A DNA stretch of 64,000 nucleotides from Arthrobacter sp. ES3-54 (GTDB taxonomy: Bacteria > Actinomycetota > Actinomycetes > Actinomycetales > Micrococcaceae), in NCBI RefSeq assembly GCF_029504395.1, contig NZ_JAQFIF010000002.1:186001-250000 (forward strand), in the 5' to 3' direction. Positions 34,160 through 41,245 of this stretch are shown here, piece after piece (the stretch's first letter is position 1; each line of letters opens with the position of its first letter). The translations under genes and the position numbers were made by a program. The notes beneath the pieces are model-generated. The model was not told the origin of the DNA. It saw nothing but the letters and a program-made list of their open reading frames with translations, and made no database searches.

Positions 34160-35512
34160 ATGAAGAAACTGCTCATCGCCAACCGCGGCGAGATCGCCGT
34201 TCGCATCGCCCGGACCGCCCGTGAAATGGGCATCGAGACATTCGTGGTGGCCAGCGAAGCCGACGTCGAGTCCTTGGCTGCCCGGTCCGCTGACCACGTC
34301 GTCGTGGTGGGTCCGGCGCCTGCCACCGCCAGCTATCTGAACCAGGACGCCATCGTCGCCGCGGCCGTGGACAACGGCTGCGATGCCGTCCATCCGGGCT
34401 ATGGGTTCCTCTCCGAGAATGCGGACTTCGCCCGGAAAGTGGCTGATGCGGGCCTGATCTGGGTGGGGCCGCGGGCGGACGCCATCGCGATGATGGGCAA
34501 CAAGTCCTTGGCGAGGGAATCGGCCCGGGTGGCTGGCGTCCCCGTGCTCCGCGGCTCGGACGGCCCCCTCGATCCTGCGGCCGACGCCGTAGAAATCGCC
34601 CGTGGCATCGGCTACCCGCTCGTGATCAAGGCCTCCGCCGGCGGCGGCGGCCGGGGCATCCGCTTTGTGCACAGCGAAGGCAAGCTTCTGGAATCCATTG
34701 AGCAGACGCGCGGCGAAGCGGCGGCCGTCTTCGGCGATCCCACCGTTTACCTGGAACGCTTTGTGCAGCATGCCCGTCACGTGGAGGTACAGGTCCTCGG
34801 CGATGGAACAAACTTCATCCATCTCGGCGACCGCGACTGCTCCATGCAGCGGCGCTCCCAGAAGGTCATTGAAGAAGCACCGGCGCCGGACCTCCCGGAC
34901 CACGTCCGCCAGAGGATCCGGGAATCCTCCGTGGAACTGGCCCGCGAGTGCGGCTACAGCGGCGCCGGAACGGTCGAGTTCCTCTATGACCCGGTCAACC
35001 ATGAAGCGGCGTTCATCGAAATGAACACTCGTATCCAGGTTGAGCACCCGATCACCGAGCAAATCACGGGCGTCGATCTGATCCGCGAACAGCTGCAGAT
35101 CGCGTTCACCGGGGCGATGTCCCTCCGCCAGGACGACATCGCATTCAATGGCCACGCCATCGAATGCCGCGTCAATGCCGAGGACCCCGAACACCACTTC
35201 TTCCCCAGCCCTGGCCTGATCACGGCCATGGACTGGCCCGCGGGCGAAGGCATCAGGGTGGACACCGGGGTGGAGGCCGGTTCCACGGTCACTCCGTACT
35301 ACGACTCCCTGCTGGCCAAACTGATTGTGCATGCGGACACGCGCGAAGCGGCCATTGAGGCAATGCTGACGGCCCTGGATGAGACCCACATCGAAGGGGT
35401 CAAGACCACCATCCCGGTGCACAAGAAGCTGCTGCGCCGGCCCGAATTTGCGGCCGTCACCCACCATTCGAAATTCCTTGAAACCGTCCCCGATCTGATG
35501 GAGGCACAATGA
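34160..35512 (+). CDS. Biotin carboxylase
   Basis: 450-aa ATP-grasp enzyme that carboxylates biotin. N-terminal LLIANRGEIAVRIARTAREMG, glycine-rich ATP loop KASAGGGGRGIRFV (residues 157-170), the EMNTRIQVEHPITE active-site strand near 286-300 and the C-terminal biotin-carboxylase domain ending at ~440. Length equals stand-alone AccC. The last 4 bases overlap pxpB (ATGA). Its place inside a pxp operon, not next to accA/D, implies a dedicated role; the acyl-type substrate is inferred. Confidence 0.93.
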   Translation: MKKLLIANRGEIAVRIARTAREMGIETFVVASEADVESLAARSADHVVVVGPAPATASYLNQDAIVAAAVDNGCDAVHPGYGFLSENADFARKVADAGLIWVGPRADAIAMMGNKSLARESARVAGVPVLRGSDGPLDPAADAVEIARGIGYPLVIKASAGGGGRGIRFVHSEGKLLESIEQTRGEAAAVFGDPTVYLERFVQHARHVEVQVLGDGTNFIHLGDRDCSMQRRSQKVIEEAPAPDLPDHVRQRIRESSVELARECGYSGAGTVEFLYDPVNHEAAFIEMNTRIQVEHPITEQITGVDLIREQLQIAFTGAMSLRQDDIAFNGHAIECRVNAEDPEHHFFPSPGLITAMDWPAGEGIRVDTGVEAGSTVTPYYDSLLAKLIVHADTREAAIEAMLTALDETHIEGVKTTIPVHKKLLRRPEFAAVTHHSKFLETVPDLMEAQ

Positions 35513-36417
35513 GCAGCAGCCCGGAACCCGCCGTGTTGGAGGCCCGTTACACCTGGGGCGGAGACGAATTCCTGTTCGTTGAGGTCGCGGAGTCCATGAG
35601 CCTGGCGGCGAACTTCAGGGTGATGTCCATCGCCGCGAAGCTTTCGGCCATGCAGCTGCCCGGCATCGTGGACGTCTGCCCCGCCAACGCCTCGCTGCTG
35701 GTGAGGTTCGATCCCGACGTCCTGCCGCCGTCGACCCTTGAAGAGACCGTCCGGACCATTGAAGGGGATCTGACGCACCATCACGACCATTCGCTGGAAA
35801 CTCGGATCGTCGAGGTTCCGGTCTGGTACGAGGACCCGTTCACAGCGGAAGTGGCCGAACGATTCCGCGAAGGATTCCATCAGGAGCCCGGCGGCACCGA
35901 CATTGACTACGCAGCCAAGGTCAACAACCTCAAGGATGCCGCCGAATTCATCCGGCGCCACCATGAGCAGCCGTGGCTTGTCTCCATGGTTGGCTTCGTC
36001 GCCGGCCTGCCGTTCCTCTTCCAGCTGGTGGAGCAGGAAAAACAACTCGAAGTACCCAAGTATCTGAGTCCCCGCACCGATACCCCCAAACTGACCGTGG
36101 GCCACGGCGGCTGCTTCGGCTGCATCTACTCCGTGCGGGGTGCCGGCGGCTACCAGATGTTCGGGGTCGCTGCCGCGCCGATCTTCGATCCTGCCCAGTC
36201 CCTGACCGATTTCAAGGACTTCATGGTGTTCTTCAGGCCGGGCGACATCGTGAAGTTCAAGCCGGTTACCGAGGCCGAATACAACAACATCCAGGCTGAA
36301 ATCTCCGCCGCGACGTTCCGCTACCGGCAGGTACCCGTGACATTTGATCTGTCCAAGGCGCTGGCGAATCCCGAAGGCTACAACCAGGAACTCATGGAGG
36401 CCCTCAATGGCGTTTGA
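35509..36417 (+). CDS. pxpB: 5-oxoprolinase subunit B (KipI/DUF1 family)
   Basis: 302-aa protein of the KipI/PxpB (allophanate-hydrolase subunit 1-like) family. The family core is visible: MQLPGIVDVCPANASLLVRFDP, VPVWYE, FVAGLPFLF and GGCFGCIYSVRGAGGYQMFG (read in parts). It overlaps the biotin carboxylase stop and overlaps the following gene by 11 bases. In urea carboxylase the homologous domain forms part of the carboxyltransferase, which is why this protein beside BCCP and BC is notable. Usual length ~220-240; this one is longer at the N-terminus and middle. Confidence 0.9.
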   Translation: MSSSPEPAVLEARYTWGGDEFLFVEVAESMSLAANFRVMSIAAKLSAMQLPGIVDVCPANASLLVRFDPDVLPPSTLEETVRTIEGDLTHHHDHSLETRIVEVPVWYEDPFTAEVAERFREGFHQEPGGTDIDYAAKVNNLKDAAEFIRRHHEQPWLVSMVGFVAGLPFLFQLVEQEKQLEVPKYLSPRTDTPKLTVGHGGCFGCIYSVRGAGGYQMFGVAAAPIFDPAQSLTDFKDFMVFFRPGDIVKFKPVTEAEYNNIQAEISAATFRYRQVPVTFDLSKALANPEGYNQELMEALNGV

Positions 36418-37393
36418 CATCAAGAACCCCGGACTGGCCACCACGGTCCAGGACCAGGGACGCACCGGCCATTACAACGTGGGCATCCCGCAGAGCGGTT
36501 CCATGGACCAATACTCGGCGGAACTCGGCAATGCCCTGGTGGGCAACACCGCCAAGGAAGCCGTCCTCGAATGCACGTACTTGGGCCCGGTGCTGACCAC
36601 CGACCAGGATGCCGTCGTCGCCGTCACCGGGGCACCTGTGGACGTCAAGGTCAACGGTGAAACCCGGCCCCAGTGGACCCGGCTGCAGCTGAAGGCCGGC
36701 GATGAACTCAGTTTCGGGGTCATCCGGGGCGGCACGCGCTACTACATCGCGGTCCAGGGCGGCATCGATGTTCCCGAGGTGCTCGGCAGTCGGTCCACCT
36801 ACAGCCTGGGCGCGATCGGCGGGTTCCAGGGCCGCAAGCTGGAGGCCGGTGACCAGGTTCCGGTGGGTGCCCCGCTCAACGGCGGAGCCATGCCCGACGC
36901 CGACACAGTTCCGGAGGAATTCCGTCCCGTTTTCGCCAAGGAACAGGCCGTCCGGATTGTCCTGGGCCTGTACGACCACAGGCTCACCGACGAGGGACTG
37001 GACAATCTCCTCCACAGCGAGTGGAAGGTCACCCCGGTGGCTGACCGGATGGGGCTGAGGTACTCCGGTCCCGGAGTGCAGTGGAAGGAGCGGGAGCAGC
37101 CATTCGGAGCCGGCTCCGATCCGTCCAACATCGTGGACGCCGGCTACGCCGTCGGGTCCATCCAGATTCCCGGCGGCACCCAGCCGATCATCCTGCACCG
37201 CGATGCCGTCTCCGGCGGCGGTTACGCCATGGTGGGCACGGTCATCAGCGCCGACATGGATCTGGTGGCCCGCGCCGCCCCCGGCACGTCCACCAGGTTC
37301 GTAGCCATCAGCCTGGACGAGGCCCTGGTGGCCCGCAAGGAACTCGCCGAGCTCAAGAGGAACGCCTGGGCGGCCATCGGCGCAGGCAGCTGA
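36407..37393 (+). CDS. pxpC: 5-oxoprolinase subunit C (KipA family, carboxyltransferase-like)
   Basis: 328 aa of the KipA/PxpC family: IKNPGLATTVQDQGRTGHYNVGIPQSGSMD at the start (read in parts), YYIAVQGGIDVPEVLGSRSTYS centrally and PIILHRDAVSGGGYAMVGTVI near residues 264-284. The fold is the cyclophilin-like barrel shared with the carboxyltransferase of urea carboxylase. ATG 36407 gives the conserved N-terminus and overlaps pxpB by 11 bases. It is the last gene of the operon; 207 bases without features follow. Confidence 0.9.
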   Translation: MAFDIKNPGLATTVQDQGRTGHYNVGIPQSGSMDQYSAELGNALVGNTAKEAVLECTYLGPVLTTDQDAVVAVTGAPVDVKVNGETRPQWTRLQLKAGDELSFGVIRGGTRYYIAVQGGIDVPEVLGSRSTYSLGAIGGFQGRKLEAGDQVPVGAPLNGGAMPDADTVPEEFRPVFAKEQAVRIVLGLYDHRLTDEGLDNLLHSEWKVTPVADRMGLRYSGPGVQWKEREQPFGAGSDPSNIVDAGYAVGSIQIPGGTQPIILHRDAVSGGGYAMVGTVISADMDLVARAAPGTSTRFVAISLDEALVARKELAELKRNAWAAIGAGS

Positions 37394-37600
37394 ACACCTG
37401 AACAGCTGAGCAGCGGACCCGGCGGACTGTGGCGGATGGCTCCGAAGCAAGGAGCCTTGTGCTTCTGCGCCGACGGGTCCTTACTGGTGTGAGGAGACCT
37501 GGCCGCCACCAGGACGCGATATCCCAAGGATCCAGCTCCCGGTTCAACGGCTTGGGCGGCAGGCGCTCCAACCGTCGGACCTGGACCTAGGAGGACAGTC

Positions 37601-37885
37601 ATGTTCGCTCGCGTCAGCACGTACCAGCCCGGCCCGGACAGCTCCGGGGCACCCTCAGATGATACCGTCAAGCGGGTGCTCGAACTGCCGGGATGCCTGG
37701 GCATCTATTACTTGCTTGGGAAGGACAACAAGTCACTGTCCATCACGCTGTGGGAGGACGCGGACGCCCTTGCCGGCAGCGAGCAGGCTGCCGGCAAGAT
37801 CCGCACCGAGACCAGCGCGGAACAGCACATGCAGGTTCTGGGCGTCGAGGAATTCGAAGTGCTGACCCGGCACCTCAAGGAGTAA
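37601..37885 (+). CDS. Small ABM-like protein
   Basis: 94 aa with a strand-helix pattern (FARVSTYQPG, then VKRVLELPGCLGIYYLLGKDNKSLSITLWEDADAL) of the dimeric alpha/beta-barrel fold used by antibiotic-biosynthesis monooxygenase-like proteins. The catalytic residues are not identifiable, so it may be only structural or stress-related. AGGAGG sits ideally before ATG 37601. It is convergent with the aldolase-like gene that ends at 37895. Confidence 0.7.
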   Translation: MFARVSTYQPGPDSSGAPSDDTVKRVLELPGCLGIYYLLGKDNKSLSITLWEDADALAGSEQAAGKIRTETSAEQHMQVLGVEEFEVLTRHLKE

Positions 37886-37894
37886 GGCCAAGAA

Positions 37895-39079
37895 TCAGCC
37901 GTTGCCTGGGACGGCACCCAGGGACGATCGGCGGAAGTCGGTGTGCCACACTCCAATGTGGTGACCGTCCCGGTCGGTGAGGACGTATTCAGGCCAGCGG
38001 TCGAACGCGGAGCAGGGATGGGATAGCCCGAAATCCACCGTGTCGGTGACATCGAGTCCGGTCACGCCGGCAAGGACTGCGTGATGGTCGAAGAGATTTC
38101 GCACCTCTGCGGCTGCGCCCTTCTTTTCGGCACCGTCCGTCTTTTCGGCACCTTCCGCCGTCCGGGCCGACAGGAAGATTGGCAGTCCGGCGTCGTAGGG
38201 AAGATCCCGTTTGCCGGCACCGACGACGGCCATCCCCGCTTCCGGGGTGGACAGGACGACGGCGCGAACGGAAATGGCCGGAACGAGTCCCGGAACGGGG
38301 CTGACGGCGGCATACGTGCCGTGATCGTGGGTGACGTAGCAACCTGACCGGAGAATGATCCGTGTTCCAGGCACCTGGCCGGCGTCGGGAAGGAACTCAA
38401 CCACACGGTCCGGGAACGCGGACCCACCCATTGAATAGATGGGGGTGGCAGTCTCAAAGAATTCCGCCGCCTCCAGATACACGTCCCGCACCAGCCGGCA
38501 GTGTCGGTCAACCGCGGTGACCGTGTCTTCAGCCCTACTGTTGGGCACGACACCTTCGTAACCGGCAACCCCCACCAGCCTCAGTCCCGGCGTGGCCCGG
38601 ACCAGCTCAGCCAGCAACAGGCCCTCGTCCCGGCTGCGCACCCCCGTGCGGCCGCCGGGTGTGCCGACGTCGATCAGCACCTCAAGGTGGACCACCCCGC
38701 CGTCGAACACTTCCGCCGCCGTCTTGACCCCGGCTGCAGAATCGACGAAGCAACGGATTTCCCGTCCGGGATCTTCCTCCAGCCACGTGCGGACACGCGT
38801 TAGTCCGAACCTGTCGACGATCTCATTGGCCACGAGAACGCGGCCATGTCCCCATGCCAGCACGGAGGCGACTTGGTCCACGGTGGCGACGGTTACGCCG
38901 ACTGCGCCGGCAGCCAGCTGCCGCTCGATGATCGGCGCCGACATGGTTGTCTTGACATGCGGGGCGAGTTCAACGCCCCGCTCCCGGCACCACGCCGCCA
39001 TGACCCGGATATTGTTGTCGAGGGCATCGCCGTCGAGCCGCAGCTGCGGATACGCGGGGGCCAAATACGGTTCTTTCAC
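37895..39079 (-). CDS. D-threonine aldolase / D-serine dehydratase-like PLP enzyme
   Basis: 394-aa alanine-racemase-fold protein. The PLP lysine is Lys43 in HVKTT; the C-terminal metal-ligand block FGLSHPCSAFDRW carries the HxC pair that in D-threonine aldolase and D-serine dehydratase binds the divalent metal. Such enzymes cleave D-threo-3-hydroxy amino acids to glycine and aldehyde or dehydrate D-serine. There is an odd acidic/basic spacer near residues 310-325 (EGAEKTDGAEKKGAA) that is probably a loop insertion. ATG 39079 used. It is not in an operon. Confidence 0.85.
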   Translation of the reverse strand: MKEPYLAPAYPQLRLDGDALDNNIRVMAAWCRERGVELAPHVKTTMSAPIIERQLAAGAVGVTVATVDQVASVLAWGHGRVLVANEIVDRFGLTRVRTWLEEDPGREIRCFVDSAAGVKTAAEVFDGGVVHLEVLIDVGTPGGRTGVRSRDEGLLLAELVRATPGLRLVGVAGYEGVVPNSRAEDTVTAVDRHCRLVRDVYLEAAEFFETATPIYSMGGSAFPDRVVEFLPDAGQVPGTRIILRSGCYVTHDHGTYAAVSPVPGLVPAISVRAVVLSTPEAGMAVVGAGKRDLPYDAGLPIFLSARTAEGAEKTDGAEKKGAAAEVRNLFDHHAVLAGVTGLDVTDTVDFGLSHPCSAFDRWPEYVLTDRDGHHIGVWHTDFRRSSLGAVPGNG

Positions 39080-39148
39080 TCTGACAATCTACTCGGCTGC
39101 GAATTGCGTTGCAGCCAACTTGGGCCTCGCCGGAGGTCCAACCGGACG

Positions 39149-40015
39149 CTACGGCTTCTCTTCCTCGGCGGCCTCGGTGAAGAGGGCACCCTGCGCGGCT
39201 CCCGAACCTGACATCCCGCCGCCCGGTCCGCGCAAAATGAAGGCGAGACCGACGGCGGCCGCTGCGCCGACCAGCGGCCCGGCGACATACACCCAGTAGT
39301 CGCTGAAGTTGCCGCTGGCGAGATCAGGGCCGAAGGTTCGTGCCGGATTCATTGACGTGCCGGAGATGGGGCTGCCCCACAGGCCTGCCAGTGCAATGTA
39401 CCCGCCGACGCCAAACGCACCGAGAATCCCGATGTTCTGGGCTCCGGAGGCGGTTCCCAAGATGACGCTCACCAGCACCATCGTGAGCAGCGCCTCCATC
39501 CAAAACGCGGCAGACGCCGAATAATTCGCCGCGGGATAGTTCGAACCGAAGGTCGCGGATACGCCGATCACGGCCTGCAGGAGCAGGCAGGCAAGCGTCG
39601 CGCCGATGAGCTGAACGACGATGTAGCCCGGGACCCGACGCCACGGGAAGTCGCCCCGGAGTGCGAATGCGATGCTGACGGCGGGGTTCAGATGCGCGCC
39701 GGAGACCTTGCCCATGAACAGGATGATCGCCATCACCATCAGGCCGGGGGCCACTACGGCCGCCGTTCGGCTGATGACACCGGGGAAGGCCTGGCTCATC
39801 ATTCCTCCGCCGGCGGCGACAATCACGAGCAGGAAGGTGCCGTACAACTCCGAAAACAGGCGCCGCCATTCCTGGCGCGGATCATTAAAATCCTCAATCC
39901 GCTGCAACACGCTCTGCTCCACTGTGCCCAACTTGCTGGGGATGAAGTGGCGTCCAGTCTGGTCCTGTTGAGCACTGCCGCGCCCGGTCACGCGCTTGCC
40001 CTGATTTTCCGCCAT
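39149..40015 (-). CDS. Aquaporin (MIP family channel)
   Basis: 288-aa six-helix channel with two half-helix signatures: SGAHLNPAVSIAF in the first half and GTSMNPARTFGPD in the second. The N-terminal ~45 residues are a polar extension (RQEWRRLFSELYGTFLLV starts helix 1). It should conduct water or small solutes such as glycerol. ATG 40015 is preferred over the start at 40075 because the 20 extra residues lack character. Overall similar to actinobacterial MIP proteins with polar tails at both ends. Confidence 0.9.
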   Translation of the reverse strand: MAENQGKRVTGRGSAQQDQTGRHFIPSKLGTVEQSVLQRIEDFNDPRQEWRRLFSELYGTFLLVIVAAGGGMMSQAFPGVISRTAAVVAPGLMVMAIILFMGKVSGAHLNPAVSIAFALRGDFPWRRVPGYIVVQLIGATLACLLLQAVIGVSATFGSNYPAANYSASAAFWMEALLTMVLVSVILGTASGAQNIGILGAFGVGGYIALAGLWGSPISGTSMNPARTFGPDLASGNFSDYWVYVAGPLVGAAAAVGLAFILRGPGGGMSGSGAAQGALFTEAAEEEKP

Positions 40016-40104
40016 GGCTCTCCGCCTCCGCAGGTTCTGGCCATGTGGTCCGCCGGCCCCAGCGCGGTCCGCCACCTCAGAACCCCAATGTACCGCTGCC
40101 CAAG

Positions 40105-40308
40105 TCAGTTGTCATCGCTGTTGTCCTTGCTGCGTCGACTCTGGCTGGTGGCAGGCCTTGTTCCGTCCGCCAGCTGGGGCTGTTCAGGGCTGATCAGCAT
40201 CTGCGGCGCCCGGGACACCATGAGCCACGCGGGCGGAATCGCCAAGCACAGCACCGGCAGCACTGAAACGTCGCCAACGACGGCGACGGCAATAACAGGG
40301 AGATCCAT
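40105..40308 (-). CDS. Possible small membrane protein
   Basis: 67-aa frame with a hydrophobic N-terminal half (residues 2-32, MDLPVIAVAVVGDVSVLPV then LAIPPAWLMVS) and a polar, Asp/Ser-rich tail (SKDNSDDN). Third codon positions are mostly G or C, as in real genes here. No ribosome binding site and no known family. It precedes the aquaporin by 89 bases on the same strand. The rest of the 40016-40374 gap shows no other gene apart from the channel leader. Confidence 0.35.
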   Translation of the reverse strand: MDLPVIAVAVVGDVSVLPVLCLAIPPAWLMVSRAPQMLISPEQPQLADGTRPATSQSRRSKDNSDDN

Positions 40309-40331
40309 CCGTCACGGGCTCTCGGCCTGCA

Positions 40332-40374
40332 AATTCGTGCGGACATTCGCGGTGCAAAGTCCTAGCATTCAGCC
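40332..40374 (+). promoter_or_regulatory. Conserved 43-base leader of ion-channel copy 2
   Basis: Aligns without gaps to 2543-2585 before ion-channel copy 1, with 37 of 43 bases identical by hand comparison. It contains GGACAT and a GCAAAGTCCTA segment and ends right at the start codon without a ribosome binding site, so it is likely the core promoter of a leaderless transcript. Confidence 0.5.
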
Positions 40375-41145
40375 ATGAGGCAAGAAACCTGGCAAAAGTA
40401 TTCCGAGTGGCCCCTCGTCGGTGCGGCTTTTATCTTTCTGGCGGCCTACTCCGTCTTGGTCATTGTCCAGCCGTCGGATCCCTATGCCGCCGCGCTGATA
40501 TTCATGATGGCGTCAACGTGGCTTGCCTTCGCCGTCGACTACATCGTGAAGTTGCTCCTGGCTCCCCAACGCGGCCGATGGTTCGTCCGCCACCCTTTGG
40601 ACCTGCTCATGGTGGTGCTCCCGGTAGCGCGCCCATTGCGGCTCCTTCGTCCCTTCACATTGCGTCGAGTCATGGCTAGGGCCCCGGGCACTGCCATCCG
40701 GACCCGCGTCATGGCCTACGTCATTGTCTCCGCCATCCTGCTGGTCTACACAGTGGCCCTGAGCGTCCTCAATTTCGAAAGGGGCGCTCCGAACGCGAAT
40801 ATCACCACCATGGGCGACTCATTGTGGTGGGCGGTGGTCACCATTACAACGATCGGCTACGGCGACTATTACCCCGTTACAATTCCCGGCCGCTGGGCTG
40901 CGGCCGCGCTGATGGTCGGTGGGTTTGCAGTCCTGAGCATGGTCACGGCTGCGGTTTCCTCTTGGCTTGTTGAAAGTGTGACGGCCGCAACCCAAGCCCG
41001 GAAGAACGCGGACGAACCCATCGGCAGCGAGGAGCTTGCCGGCCTGACGGCCCAGATCAACAGGCTCCATAAGCAGCTGGCCCAGGCTCCGGGCGAATCC
41101 GTGAGCGGCCCTACCGAGGGACCGGACCGCAAGGAACCGCGTTAG
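40375..41145 (+). CDS. Potassium-channel-like protein (ion_trans_2), copy 2
   Basis: 256 aa, the same length as copy 1 at 2586, with the filter TIGYGD (residues 159-164) in place of TVGYGD and the same helix arrangement. The N-terminal 15 residues are nearly the same; most differences lie in the linker at 80-110 and in the C-terminal coiled-coil tail. A K+-selective tetramer is expected. The upstream 43 bases are conserved too, so this is a segmental copy rather than a distant paralogue. Followed by three 17-base repeats. Confidence 0.9.
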   Translation: MRQETWQKYSEWPLVGAAFIFLAAYSVLVIVQPSDPYAAALIFMMASTWLAFAVDYIVKLLLAPQRGRWFVRHPLDLLMVVLPVARPLRLLRPFTLRRVMARAPGTAIRTRVMAYVIVSAILLVYTVALSVLNFERGAPNANITTMGDSLWWAVVTITTIGYGDYYPVTIPGRWAAAALMVGGFAVLSMVTAAVSSWLVESVTAATQARKNADEPIGSEELAGLTAQINRLHKQLAQAPGESVSGPTEGPDRKEPR

Positions 41146-41153
41146 TGGCATCA

Positions 41154-41204
41154 ACGCTGCCTGTTCCGTGACGCTGCCTATTCCATGACACTGTCTGTTC
41201 CGTG
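41154..41204. repeat. Three tandem 17-base repeats
   Basis: Copies at 41154-41170, 41171-41187 and 41188-41204, unit ACGCTGCCTGTTCCGTG with two or three changes each (central CTGTTCCGTG/CTATTCCATG). They lie between the ion-channel stop and the PhoD-like gene start, 41 bases before it. Could be a regulator-binding array or a recent slippage product. Confidence 0.65.
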
Positions 41205-41245
41205 AAGCCATGGCCGCATCGGGCCGGAGCGGGTACAACTGATTC

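Noticed and set aside
33953..35509. 518-codon minus-strand frame through the biotin carboxylase
   Set aside because: Antisense shadow of a gene with full ATP-grasp motifs.
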